Positions 17,560 to 25,840 of a stretch of 64,000 nt of DNA are shown piece by piece. Positions within the stretch are counted from its first letter, which is position 1. Each line of letters starts with the position of its first letter. The stretch is from Bacillota bacterium (GTDB lineage: Bacteria > Bacillota > Sulfobacillia > Sulfobacillales > Sulfobacillaceae). The position numbers and the translations under genes are program-made. The notes under the pieces are model-generated. The model worked only from the letters and a program-made list of their open reading frames with translations, ran no database searches and was not told the DNA's origin. The stretch is from contig JAPNUR010000014.1 in assembly GCA_026627385.1 (NCBI GenBank), positions 20,897 through 84,896 on the forward strand, given 5' to 3'.

Positions 17560-17812
17560 AACACCACCATCCCGCTGGATCGGTCATATTGGTCTTTTGG
17601 TGCTGTTTCTCGGGGGGGTCTGGCTCCTCATCGCGCCGGTGTGGGTGGGATTTCAATCCGACAAACTGGCGAGCCGCCTGGACCAATGGGCCGGCGCCGC
17701 GGTTATCGTTCTCAGTGTCGCCACGCTATTTCTCGAATGGTCCATGAGTCTCAGCGAGGCGGTCCACCGGCACCACGAACAGCAGAACCACCAGAAGCCG
17801 ACCTCAGATTGA
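17552..17812 (+). CDS. Small SPW-like two-helix membrane protein
   Basis: 86 residues starting at ATG 17552, with GGAGGGAG upstream. Two hydrophobic helices (about 10-33 and 45-63) flank a loop containing the Trp motif IAPVWVGF, which resembles the SPWLWG loop of the preceding gene product. The C-terminus is His/Gln-rich (HRHHEQQNHQ). It is probably a paralogue of the membrane part of its neighbour and is translated with it. Function unknown. Confidence 0.55.
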   Translation: MSKTPPSRWIGHIGLLVLFLGGVWLLIAPVWVGFQSDKLASRLDQWAGAAVIVLSVATLFLEWSMSLSEAVHRHHEQQNHQKPTSD

Positions 17813-17827
17813 AGGAGAAAGCAGGGC

Positions 17828-17875
17828 GAACGGGTCCGGTTAGCGGCGAATGCCCACCGCTTGTCGGACCCGTTC
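17828..17875. terminator. Long-range inverted repeat at the trpS 3' end
   Basis: GAACGGGTCCG (17828-17838) pairs exactly with CGGACCCGTTC (17865-17875) across a 26-base loop. It overlaps the end of trpS and separates it from the convergent exporter operon. There is no U-tract, so it may be a weak bidirectional terminator or an mRNA 3' stabiliser. Confidence 0.4.
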
Positions 17876-18847
17876 AAGCGTCTCCCGCGCTTCTTGTCGG
17901 GCGGTTTCTGCCCCCTTCTCAAATATCCGGTCAAGCTCCTCGGGATGTGCCATGAGCTCTTGGTAGCGTTGACGCGGACCCCTAAGGCGCTCTTCGATGA
18001 GGGTGTAAAGCGCTTCCTTGGCATCTTTCCAGGCAATGCCCGTTTCATAAGCGTGGCGCAATTGCGCGACCTCCTCCGGTGTCGCGAGCAGCCGGTAGAG
18101 ATGAAAGATGGTGGACTTTTCGGGATCCTTAGGCTCTCCGGGACGGGACGAGTCGGTGGCAATGCGAAAAACAAGCTTTCGCAGCTCCTCCGCTGATGCA
18201 AAAATGGGGATGGTATTGTGATAGCTCTTACTCATTTTACGGCCATCTAACCCAGGAATGACCGCCCCTTGCTCGTCAATAAGCGCCTGGGGCAGTGTAA
18301 AGATCGTGGCGCGATATTGGCGATTAAAGTACTGAGCGATGTCGCGGGCAATCTCCACGTGTTGTTGCTGGTCGCTGCCAACCGGTACCTCTTTGGCATT
18401 CATCACCAGAATATCGGCGGCCATCAAGATGGGGTATGTATAGAGGCCCATGTTGATGCCCGCATCAATATCGTCTTCTCCCGCCTCTTGATTTTTTTGG
18501 ATGGCGGCTTTATAGGCATGGGCCCGGTTCATGAGCCCCTTGGGGGTAAAACACGCCAACACCCAGGAGAGCTCGAAGACTTCCGGAATATCCGACTGGC
18601 GATAAAAGACAACGCGTTCGGGATCGAGGCCGAGGGCTATCCAGGCTGCGGCGACCGAATACGTGTAACGTTGCAATTCCGGGCCATCCTTGAGGCCGGT
18701 GAGCGCGTGGTAGTCGGCAATGAAGTAAAACGCGCGGCGGGCAGGGTTCTTCGCCAGTTCTACCGCTGGGCGAATGGCCCCTACCCAGTTGCCCAGGTGC
18801 GGGGTGCCTGTGGGTTTAATGCCGGTGAGCACGGTTTCGGGGGTCAA
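17840..18847 (-). CDS. trpS: Tryptophanyl-tRNA synthetase
   Basis: 335 residues, normal for a bacterial TrpRS. The class I signatures are TPHLGN (HIGH-type, 15-20) and KMSKS (204-208). GSDQQQHVEIARDIA and the tryptophan-pocket region are intact. It charges tRNA-Trp. The start is TTG, with GAGGTG about 7 bases upstream; the only nearby GTG is in another frame. It is convergent with the exporter operon and follows the ThyX-like gene on the same strand after a 66-base gap. Confidence 0.96.
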   Translation of the reverse strand: MTPETVLTGIKPTGTPHLGNWVGAIRPAVELAKNPARRAFYFIADYHALTGLKDGPELQRYTYSVAAAWIALGLDPERVVFYRQSDIPEVFELSWVLACFTPKGLMNRAHAYKAAIQKNQEAGEDDIDAGINMGLYTYPILMAADILVMNAKEVPVGSDQQQHVEIARDIAQYFNRQYRATIFTLPQALIDEQGAVIPGLDGRKMSKSYHNTIPIFASAEELRKLVFRIATDSSRPGEPKDPEKSTIFHLYRLLATPEEVAQLRHAYETGIAWKDAKEALYTLIEERLRGPRQRYQELMAHPEELDRIFEKGAETARQEARETLERVRQAVGIRR

Positions 18848-18913
18848 TCACAACACCTCAACTCGTAATCAATCCCCATCATCATACGCGATATGTCCCC
18901 TCGGAGGAAAGGG

Positions 18914-20353
18914 CTAGCGTTCAAAAGGATCAAAGGCCTCAAAGGGCGTCACGCGAATATGGCGGACCAGCGTTGGCCAAGTTGCAGCTAAGGCGCGGTA
19001 GAGGTCATTGGCCCAGCGCCGATAGCTGAAATGGCCGCTGGATCGCGATCGCAATTCGATGAGATAGGCGGCCTCAGGCCAATCCATGCGCAAAAGAGCG
19101 CGGCGCCGGTGCGCAAGGGGTAGAAGATACCCTTGGACGAGCGGCGGTTGCTGGGCAAGGCTACGATAGTGCGCGTCAAGCACCTGCTCGAAGCGCTGGC
19201 CGACGCCCATCTCAAGCATTTCCGGCGGCACTGCGAATCCCATGCGAGGCTCCAAAGGCTGCACAATCTTGTCCAATCGGCGGTGGCGATTAATGTCCCG
19301 AAAGGCGCCGACATCGATTACCGTATCAACAATGAGCGGGCGCTGGCGCATCACGTCGGGCCAGGGGTCGTGGGCGCCGCGAAGCGCCAAGATCTCATCG
19401 AGAATTTCCTGCTGCAGTCGGGGGCCGAGCGAGCGCAAGCGCTGGAGAATCTCGCCGTAAGACAAGTGCGCATGTTCGTAGACGATGCCGGCCACCAGAT
19501 CCTCAACCGCATCGCGGAGGGGCCATATCTCCACCGTCGGGCTAGCGAGAGTCTCCCCGGGGAAAAATTCGGCCACAATGGCGGCCACCCGGCGGCTCAG
19601 CCGAAGGCGATACCCATCAGCGTCCGCATGTTTAATGAGCGTCGGGGCTACGGGTGCGTCGTCATCTACCATAGCGGGCGCTCCTTGCTGCACCGCCTGC
19701 GCTGCGGCAAGGTTAAAAGGCTTAGCCTCCGTGACGGCCCGCTTCATCCCGCGGCCAATGTCTTGCACTTCGGGCCACGGTGAGGTCAGCAGCCGAGCAA
19801 TTTGGCGCTCTAGGACCCGGGCATTGGTAATCTGCCCCAGGCTTGTCAGTGTCGCCAACGGCAAGGCGTAGCGCGCCACATCCAAGGCCCGGGCTCTAAT
19901 GGTGCGTTGGTACGCCTCGTCCTTCATGGATGGGGGCGGCGGGAAGCGTTCTGTTAAGGCCTGGTTGGCCACCTGCGCCAGTTCTTGGTAAAGGCTGTAA
20001 AGTGCTGCTATCTGATGATGATAATCGCTGCCGGCTTCGGACGGTGTGTAATACGCGTGCTGCGCAAACGTTTGATAGCGAGTGGACCGCTCTTGTCCGT
20101 CCCATAACGGTTCGTTAACCACGTCCATGGCGGCCAACAGCGAAATATTTTCGATGGCCAGGGCAATATGGGCCAGATCGGCTATCGACGCGTGGCCATA
20201 AGCAAAGTAAAAGGTGTTCAAAAACCGTTCGGCCTTTTCCTGTGACAGTGCTAACAGGCTTTCGCGCAAAGAAGCATGAGAGCGCGAATACCTGGCCATC
20301 CCGTAGGCGCTAATCTCGGGCGGCACCTGAGCTATAGCATAAATTTCCGCCAT
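18914..20353 (-). CDS. Tandem ThyX-like protein with split signature motif
   Basis: 479 residues, about twice a ThyX subunit. The first half has the ThyX framework HASIADLAHIALAIENIS and ends in QERSTRYQTF, matching the SxRY end of the ThyX signature RHRx7S...SxRY. The RHR part is replaced by NEP (about 80-82). The second half has AHLSYGEIL and a retained RHRR (about 355-358) but no SxRY. Each half therefore keeps a different part of the FAD/dUMP site. ThyX makes dTMP using FAD and methylene-tetrahydrofolate. Whether this fused form does so, with one composite site, cannot be told from sequence. AAGGAG precedes the ATG. A 110-residue partner gene lies just upstream. Confidence 0.75.
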   Translation of the reverse strand: MAEIYAIAQVPPEISAYGMARYSRSHASLRESLLALSQEKAERFLNTFYFAYGHASIADLAHIALAIENISLLAAMDVVNEPLWDGQERSTRYQTFAQHAYYTPSEAGSDYHHQIAALYSLYQELAQVANQALTERFPPPPSMKDEAYQRTIRARALDVARYALPLATLTSLGQITNARVLERQIARLLTSPWPEVQDIGRGMKRAVTEAKPFNLAAAQAVQQGAPAMVDDDAPVAPTLIKHADADGYRLRLSRRVAAIVAEFFPGETLASPTVEIWPLRDAVEDLVAGIVYEHAHLSYGEILQRLRSLGPRLQQEILDEILALRGAHDPWPDVMRQRPLIVDTVIDVGAFRDINRHRRLDKIVQPLEPRMGFAVPPEMLEMGVGQRFEQVLDAHYRSLAQQPPLVQGYLLPLAHRRRALLRMDWPEAAYLIELRSRSSGHFSYRRWANDLYRALAATWPTLVRHIRVTPFEAFDPFER

Positions 20354-20368
20354 GGGGGACTCCTTTAG

Positions 20369-20701
20369 TTATTGGCGATATCGCTGCGCAATCAGGAGAA
20401 TGGCTGCAGAGCGCCCCGCGCTCGACAGTTCTCCTAACTCCGACAGTTGGCAGTCTCCCCCATTATATAAGGCGTGCGCGATGCGCAACAAGATGCGCGA
20501 TTCCTTGGAAAAGCCTTGGGCGCGCTGATGAATGCTCTCCCAGTCAATGGTGCGATGTTCAAGGTCGATATAGGGTATTAAGGCGTTTCTTTCCTGATCG
20601 CGAAAGAGCGGCAACGCAAGGGTGTCAAGGACGGCACTCCATTCGGGCGACCGCTTGACCCAAATGTGAGGCCCGATGAGTTGTTGTTGAACGCTCATCA
20701 T
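20369..20701 (-). CDS. Small protein cotranscribed with the ThyX-like gene, unknown function
   Basis: 110 residues, no membrane segment. Visible features are an aromatic N-terminus (QLIGPHIWVKRSPEW), an acidic/aromatic middle (IPYIDLEHRTIDWESIHQRA) and a C-terminal helical region. AGGAGG lies 9 bases before the ATG at 20701; ATG 20698 is equally possible. The stop is 15 bases from the ThyX-like start, so a common transcript is likely. I do not recognise a family. Confidence 0.6.
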   Translation of the reverse strand: MMSVQQQLIGPHIWVKRSPEWSAVLDTLALPLFRDQERNALIPYIDLEHRTIDWESIHQRAQGFSKESRILLRIAHALYNGGDCQLSELGELSSAGRSAAILLIAQRYRQ

Positions 20702-20895
20702 GCGACGATGCCTCCTAAAATCCCACCTTTTTGCCTCCTTGAGGCCGAACTGCTTGTCATTTTTCCATTATCACAATGTCTGTCTATTCACGCAACCTAT
20801 TGTAGCAATTTGTCGAGGAACCAGGTGGGGCCAAATGATGGGAGTGCTAACGTTGTGGTAGTATGGAGGGAGATGAAAAGAAGGGAAGAGTGCAC

Positions 20896-21168
20896 ATGGG
20901 GGAATGGAGCAGCGGCACCTTTAACCCCGGGCAGTTTTCGGATTGGATTCAAACCGTACTCACGCAGATGACGGGCAACCTGCGGGGCATGGTGGGATTT
21001 CCGCGCGAAGAGATGGTGCGGCAAATGGATGACTTTGCGCTCCGATCGATGAAGCGCCATCTCGAAGCCCGTCAGGCGGATATCGAGGATATGCTGAACG
21101 TGATTGAACGCGAACTGGCTCGGCGATCAGGCAGCGCCGAGGACCTCGGCGAGTCGGGCGATCGCTAA
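20896..21168 (+). CDS. Small helical protein, unknown function
   Basis: 90 residues from ATG 20896, with GGAAGAG about 5 bases upstream. After an N-terminal segment (DWIQTVLTQMTGNLRGMVGFPREEMVRQMDDF) the rest is a charged helix with heptad character (RSMKRHLEARQADIEDMLNVIERELARR), likely a coiled coil. A regulatory or scaffold role is possible; PHA-granule and PhaE-like proteins have similar composition, but there is no specific match. A good terminator follows directly, so it is a single-gene unit. Confidence 0.55.
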   Translation: MGEWSSGTFNPGQFSDWIQTVLTQMTGNLRGMVGFPREEMVRQMDDFALRSMKRHLEARQADIEDMLNVIERELARRSGSAEDLGESGDR

Positions 21169-21178
21169 ATGTGTCCCC

Positions 21179-21213
21179 GAGCCGAGGAGCACGGGTCGCT
21201 CCCCGGCTCTTTT
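21179..21213 (+). terminator. Rho-independent terminator
   Basis: GAGCCG/CGGCTC, extended inward by AGGAGC/GCTCC, is followed by TTTT. It ends the small coiled-coil gene. Confidence 0.8.
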
Positions 21214-21290
21214 CGTTCTCAGATGCCTCTCATGACAAGAAGGCGGGTTCATGCGCCCCGGGCCGGGGTACGCTAAATAGGGTGAGGCTT

Positions 21291-21698
21291 ATGCACGCGC
21301 GCTGGGTTTCGCTTCTGCGTTGGGTTGATGGCGTCTATTTTATTTGGCGGGGGATCCATAAGTGGCGGGTGCCGGCGACTATCTGGCTCATCCCGCGGGT
21401 AAGTCGGGCATTACCCACTACGCCGCTGGCCGTTCCCATTCGCGCCCTGGTTTTTCCTCACGCGGAAACGATTGGGCTGGCCTTGGGAGGCGTGGAGGTG
21501 GTGGCAGGCCTTGGCCTTTTGGCGCTGCCGCGCCAGCGCATCTTTCCGGCGGTGCTGGCCCTACTCAATCTGCTCTTTCTTCTGACGCTCGGTTTTCAAG
21601 AGCCGCACGATCTGGCCTTGAATGTGTTAATGGGGATTCTCAATGCGTACTTTGCGTTGTCGCCGAAGCCACAGAAAGGGCGCCGTTTGTCGGGCTAA
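21291..21698 (+). CDS. Four-helix membrane protein (DoxX-like size), unknown function
   Basis: 135 residues with about four hydrophobic helices. GTGAGG lies 5 bases before the ATG, and a TAAAT-type -10 just upstream. RGIHKWRVP and the size recall DoxX/DUF-type small membrane proteins, but no diagnostic residue is visible. The last 72 bases overlap, tail to tail, the 3' end of the minus-strand MFS gene, so both proteins use the same DNA in opposite directions there. Confidence 0.5.
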   Translation: MHARWVSLLRWVDGVYFIWRGIHKWRVPATIWLIPRVSRALPTTPLAVPIRALVFPHAETIGLALGGVEVVAGLGLLALPRQRIFPAVLALLNLLFLLTLGFQEPHDLALNVLMGILNAYFALSPKPQKGRRLSG

Positions 21699-23027
21699 GG
21701 GTGGGCGTCCGACGTTGCGGGAAAAGGCATCGAGGGGCGTGCCTTGGCCCGTTTCCACGCCTTTTACGTACCACACGAGCGCCCCGGAGGCGCCAATGGC
21801 CCACACCACAACGCTAAAAAGCATCGTGTGGCGCAAGTTAAAGTGGGCGGTCAGATAGATGGTCACAATGTAGAGCCCTATGGCGATGAAGCGCACCAAC
21901 GCGGTATAGGTTCCGCGCCGATGGGTCGGCCACACCTCGCCTTTTAAGGTGTCCTCCGCCAGGTAGGCCACATTGATGAACATATTCATTAAAACTAAAA
22001 ATAGCCAAAAAATGACCACGTCTTTACTCCAGTTGCCGGCGGTGAGATAGACGAGGAGCGTGAGGACTAGGGCTCCGAGATATCCACCGAGCAGCAGCGT
22101 CCGGCGGCTTAAGCGATCGGCCCAAAACCCAATCAATCCGCTGACAAACCCGACAAAACCGGCCACCACAAGAATGACGGCGGTCAGGCTGGAAAAATAA
22201 TAAGGGCCGATGACGTAGGTCATGAGACCAAAGCCGGCCGCGCCAGCAAACGCCATCGCCGTCGTCGCGTAGAGGCGAATGACGACACTGACAGTCTGAG
22301 AACCGCGCGGGGGTGCGAGGGATAGCGCGTCGAGCACCGCTTGGTAACGCCGCTGCCCTTCCTCGGGGCCATAGAAGTGGAGTGCGATCTCCCGCGCGTG
22401 TTCCTGGCGCCCTTGACTAATAAGCCATCGCAGTGACTCCGGTGTGCGGGTGCGAAAAAAGGCCAACAGTCCTAACGCGATAAGGAGGGCGATGCCCACG
22501 CTAAGCTTTTGTAAGCTGACGGAGTTGCTCCAGGCGCCGCTAGCAAACGCCAAAACGGCTAAAATCAGCCCTCCTAGATTGATGAAGTTGAGCTCCAGCA
22601 TCATAGCTTTGCTGCGGTGCTGGGCCGGCATGAGCTCGTGGGTGGCGATCATGACCGTGTTCATTTCCCCGCCAGCAGCGAACAGCACGACCGCAAGAAA
22701 GATAAAGAGCGTCAGCGCATTGCTGACCGCAAAAATAAGCCCCAACGCGCCGAGGGCATACAGGCTGGCGTTGAGATAAAACATGGTTTTGCGGCCTATG
22801 TGGTCGGCCAGCGGCCCTGAGACGGCAATGCCGATGATTAGCCAGAGAGGAGCCCAGGATGGCAGAAAGGGCGTAAACGCGGAGGGAATGCGAACCCACC
22901 CGTCGGCAATCGGCGCTAGCGAGAAAATATAATTTTCTAATAACATCCCCAGGCCAAAGGCCCAAAAGGCCCAGCTGTCCGTCGCGGTCCACCGTTCTGT
23001 TGGTTCCGTTGGCGCTTTGCTTGTCAT
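21627..23027 (-). CDS. MFS transporter, sugar/metabolite:H+ symporter-like
   Basis: 466 residues from the ATG at 23027, chosen for the AAGGAGGAG 8-12 bases before it. Twelve membrane segments are expected. Motif A reads GPLADHIGRKTMF after helix 2, and the half-way equivalent is GFWADRLSRRTLL. A cytoplasmic loop (RTPESLRWLISQGRQEHA) contains PESxRWL, characteristic of the sugar-porter/metabolite-H+ symporter branch. The substrate is unknown. The 3' end overlaps the convergent small membrane gene. The start is divergent from the ECF sigma operon. Confidence 0.82.
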   Translation of the reverse strand: MTSKAPTEPTERWTATDSWAFWAFGLGMLLENYIFSLAPIADGWVRIPSAFTPFLPSWAPLWLIIGIAVSGPLADHIGRKTMFYLNASLYALGALGLIFAVSNALTLFIFLAVVLFAAGGEMNTVMIATHELMPAQHRSKAMMLELNFINLGGLILAVLAFASGAWSNSVSLQKLSVGIALLIALGLLAFFRTRTPESLRWLISQGRQEHAREIALHFYGPEEGQRRYQAVLDALSLAPPRGSQTVSVVIRLYATTAMAFAGAAGFGLMTYVIGPYYFSSLTAVILVVAGFVGFVSGLIGFWADRLSRRTLLLGGYLGALVLTLLVYLTAGNWSKDVVIFWLFLVLMNMFINVAYLAEDTLKGEVWPTHRRGTYTALVRFIAIGLYIVTIYLTAHFNLRHTMLFSVVVWAIGASGALVWYVKGVETGQGTPLDAFSRNVGRPPLARQTAPFLWLRRQRKVRIENPH

Positions 23028-23352
23028 GACCGGGTGCTCCTCCTTCGTCAGCCTTAAACATCTCCTGTGTTCGCGATAGCCCGCGGAAAATCCTGCGCCG
23101 CGGCGAGAAAACACGCCATCCGACAAGCGCCGGGGCCTGTGCTACAATGTGCTCAAGTCAATCACTGGGGGTACGGGAGGCTGATTGACGGTCTCCCTAT
23201 CGACGATGCACATCGAACCGATACCGAGACGGTGCGGCGCCGGATTAGATAATCGGCTTCTTCATCGGAACCTTGGGGCCGGGCGACAGCGTACGGCGTT
23301 AGATTTTCCGCGAATTACGCGTCATTGACATGAAGGGTGAAGGAGGCTCGGC
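23028..23352. other. Divergent intergenic region between the MFS gene and the ECF sigma operon
   Basis: 325 bases. It contains an ECF-type promoter (23267-23293) and a weak housekeeping-like -10 TACAAT (23143-23148), both reading toward the sigma gene. The short open frames here lack convincing ribosome sites. The long leader between TACAAT and the gene may be structured, but I see no known RNA motif. Confidence 0.5.
23267..23293 (+). promoter_or_regulatory. Candidate autoregulated ECF promoter
   Basis: GGAACC (23267-23272), a 17-base spacer, then CGTA (23290-23293). This is the layout of SigX/SigW-class ECF promoters (xGAAAC/GGAACC -35 and CGTA/CGTC -10) and lies 60 bases before the sigma ATG. 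Autoregulation by the downstream sigma factor is inferred. Confidence 0.6.
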
Positions 23353-23874
23353 ATGACGCACAACGAGGGCGCCATTCAGCGGCTTTATGAATCCGAATTT
23401 TCGGCACTGGTCCGGCATGCGGCGTATATTGTGGGCAGCCGGGATATTGCCGAAGAGTTGGTGCAGGAGGCGTTTATTCGCTTGATCACCAAGCCGCCGC
23501 GGGATCAAGAGCGGGTCGCGGCGTGGCTGAGGACGGTGGTCAACCATCTGGCCCTCGATTATGTGCGGCGCGTGAAGGTAGAGGAACGGGTGACAGAACG
23601 CATGACGTCCACAGAACGGGTTGCCAGTGTTGAAGAATTGACCATGACCCAATTTGAGCGCGAACGCGTTCAGGATAGCTTAAAACAGTTAAACAGTCGA
23701 GACCAAAAAGCGCTCATGCTGCGACATTCCGGCTATTCCTACCGCGAAATTGCCGAGCGGCTGAACTGTCCTCCCGAGCAGGTGGGCGTGATTTTGATTC
23801 GCGCCCTCAAAAAGCTTAAGCACGTTTATACCGGAGAGGCATCCGCCAGCCGGGTGAGGGGGCTGAAGGCATGA
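23353..23874 (+). CDS. ECF sigma factor (SigX/SigW-like)
   Basis: 173 residues. Region 2 contains DIAEELVQEAFIRLI and AWLRTVVNHLALDYVRR. Region 4 contains LNSRDQKALMLRHSGYSYREIAERLNCPPEQVGVILIRALKKL with a helix-turn-helix. GAAGGAGG precedes the ATG. As a group IV sigma factor it directs RNA polymerase to a small regulon when released from its anti-sigma factor, here the next gene, which overlaps by 4 bases. The operon also encodes an ABC-2 exporter, so a cell-envelope stress or bacteriocin-defence role is likely. Confidence 0.93.
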   Translation: MTHNEGAIQRLYESEFSALVRHAAYIVGSRDIAEELVQEAFIRLITKPPRDQERVAAWLRTVVNHLALDYVRRVKVEERVTERMTSTERVASVEELTMTQFERERVQDSLKQLNSRDQKALMLRHSGYSYREIAERLNCPPEQVGVILIRALKKLKHVYTGEASASRVRGLKA

Positions 23875-24920
23875 GAACAACCGACATTTGGCAGCACCGT
23901 TGCCCGGACGAGGGCCAATGGATGGCATTTTATGACGGCGAAGGGACGGCGCGCGACCGTGAGGCGATGGGAGCCCATCTCAGGAGTTGCACGGACTGCC
24001 AGCGGCTGCTCGAAGAGATTGGCGAAGCGGCCGTCTTCGGGGATCTATTCTTGGATTACGCGTATGTGGGGGGCCATCGGCGATCGCGCCGCCAGCCGCC
24101 GCGATGGTTTCCCGTTGCTGCGGCAGCGACGTTGGTATTGGCCATCGGGGCCGGCTTTTACCACGTGGGCCACCGCGCCATGGCGGCCATCGGGTCATTG
24201 TTTCAGGTGAAAAGCATTGGGGCGGTGCCTGTCACTCCCGAGCAGTTGGCGCGTCTGACCCGGGCAGTGACCGATGGCGGCCGTTTGACGCTCAAATATT
24301 ATGGGTCGATTGACGTGGCCGGTCCGCGCCAGGCGAAGCCGGTGCCTCTTGCGGCATTGCCGCGTTACGGCATGCCCAATTTGTGGCCGCGGGCGCTGGG
24401 ACCGGTTAAAGCGGCGTCCGTTGAGACAGGCCTTCGCGTGACCTTGACCCTGAATGTGCCGCACATCAACCAACTCATTGAGAGCCAAGGGGGGCGGGAT
24501 CTGTTTCCCGCACGGCTCAATTATCAACCGTTTACATTGGTAGTGCCTGCAGCGGCCATTATTCGCCACGACGGCTGGACGTTAGAAGAGGTGCCGCAAC
24601 CTCTGGTGGTGGCGCCTGGCCGGGTGCCGGTGGGGAGGATTACCAAAGCGCTGGAAAATCTGCCGTTTTTACCGCCGTCGCTGCAAACGGTGGTGGCTCA
24701 GCTGGCGAATTGGAAAAACACCCTCATTGTGCCGTTGCCCGGCCACCCGGAAAACGTGGCGGTTGCCGGAACCCACGGCATTGTGGACAGCAACGCCAAG
24801 GGCACGACGATCGGGGAAGCGTGGGTCACCAATGGCATGGTGGTGGCAGTGCTGGAGCATGCCACGACGCCGATTAATCGAACCGCCTTTGAGCGGGAGG
24901 TGGCGCGCCTCTTTTCATGA
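23871..24920 (+). CDS. Membrane-bound anti-sigma factor with zinc-finger motif
   Basis: 349 residues, ATGA overlap with the sigma gene. The cytoplasmic N-terminus carries the ZAS motif HLRSCTDC (H36, C40, C43) with an extra C11. One membrane helix lies at about 79-98. The extracytoplasmic part of some 250 residues has repeated beta-like segments (LTLKYYGSIDVAGP, VTLTLNVPHINQLIES). The layout matches RsiW/RsiX-type proteins, which hold the sigma factor at the membrane and release it on proteolysis or signal. The large outer domain may sense the stimulus directly. It overlaps the ABC ATPase gene by 4 bases. Confidence 0.85.
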   Translation: MRTTDIWQHRCPDEGQWMAFYDGEGTARDREAMGAHLRSCTDCQRLLEEIGEAAVFGDLFLDYAYVGGHRRSRRQPPRWFPVAAAATLVLAIGAGFYHVGHRAMAAIGSLFQVKSIGAVPVTPEQLARLTRAVTDGGRLTLKYYGSIDVAGPRQAKPVPLAALPRYGMPNLWPRALGPVKAASVETGLRVTLTLNVPHINQLIESQGGRDLFPARLNYQPFTLVVPAAAIIRHDGWTLEEVPQPLVVAPGRVPVGRITKALENLPFLPPSLQTVVAQLANWKNTLIVPLPGHPENVAVAGTHGIVDSNAKGTTIGEAWVTNGMVVAVLEHATTPINRTAFEREVARLFS

Positions 24921-25840
24921 AAGCGATCTTGACGTTGGGCTTGACCAAGTACTATCACCGACGGATCGCGTGCGACCACATCCACCTCAGCGTGAATCAG
25001 GGCGAGATCTTCGGCCTCTTGGGTCCTAACGGCGCCGGCAAAAGTACATTGGTGAAAATGTTGATAGGGCTCGTCAACCCGAGTGCAGGCAGCGCTCGGG
25101 TTTTGGGCTGTCCATTGGGGCAATTGGCATCCCGCCGTCGCATCGGTTATCTTCCGGAACTCTTTCGCTATCCCCCTTGGCTCACAGCTGGCGAGGTGCT
25201 GGATTACCACGCGGCGCTCTTAGGCTTTCGGTTAAACGCTGAGGCGGGCGATGAGCTCTTGGCTCGGGTGGGACTTCGGGGGCGCCGCCGGGAGCGGGTG
25301 CGCAGCTTTTCCAAAGGCATGCAACAGCGTCTGGGGTTAGCTGTGGCGTTGGTCGGAGACCCCGACCTGATTTTTTTGGATGAACCCACGTCTGCGCTGG
25401 ATCCAGTGGGGCGCTTTGAAGTGAGTCAGTTGCTGCTCCAGTTGCGAGAGGAGGGGCGCACCATCTTTTTAAACAGCCACTTGCTCTCCGATGTGGAAAA
25501 AATCTGCGATAGCGTCGCCCTAATCGATCAGGGGCGAGTCCGCTTTCACGGAACTCTGGCAGAAGCACTGTCGTCCGAGGGCACACGCGCGTACCGGCTC
25601 AACGTGGGCGGACTCGAAGCCGGCGATGTGGACCTGCTCCGCGGACGATGGCCCGGGCTCGTGGTACAATGGGGTCGCCCGTCTGACGCCGTTCTCCGCG
25701 TGATCTTGCCGCGGGAGGGGGTGCCATCCCTGGTGACTGCCCTGGTCGAGCGCGGGATCCGCGTCTATGAAGTGGCGGCGGACGAGACATCCCTGGAACG
25801 CTGGTTTTTAAATCGGCTGGGAAAGGATCGCACCGTATGA
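24917..25840 (+). CDS. ABC transporter ATP-binding protein
   Basis: 307 residues. Walker A GPNGAGKST (36-44), signature SFSKGMQQRL, Walker B DLIFLDEPTS and the H-loop LNSHLLSD are all present. The C-terminal 90 residues form the accessory domain common in antibiotic/bacteriocin and ABC-2 exporters. It would pair with the permease that follows (4-base overlap) as an exporter energised by ATP. Its place in the ECF sigma operon suggests induction by envelope damage. Confidence 0.93.
   Translation: MKAILTLGLTKYYHRRIACDHIHLSVNQGEIFGLLGPNGAGKSTLVKMLIGLVNPSAGSARVLGCPLGQLASRRRIGYLPELFRYPPWLTAGEVLDYHAALLGFRLNAEAGDELLARVGLRGRRRERVRSFSKGMQQRLGLAVALVGDPDLIFLDEPTSALDPVGRFEVSQLLLQLREEGRTIFLNSHLLSDVEKICDSVALIDQGRVRFHGTLAEALSSEGTRAYRLNVGGLEAGDVDLLRGRWPGLVVQWGRPSDAVLRVILPREGVPSLVTALVERGIRVYEVAADETSLERWFLNRLGKDRTV

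Noticed and set aside
23185..23328. TTG-initiated small frame before the ECF sigma gene
   Set aside because: The promoter of the sigma gene lies inside it, the GGGAGG site is only 4 bases from the TTG, and the composition is Arg-rich without pattern.
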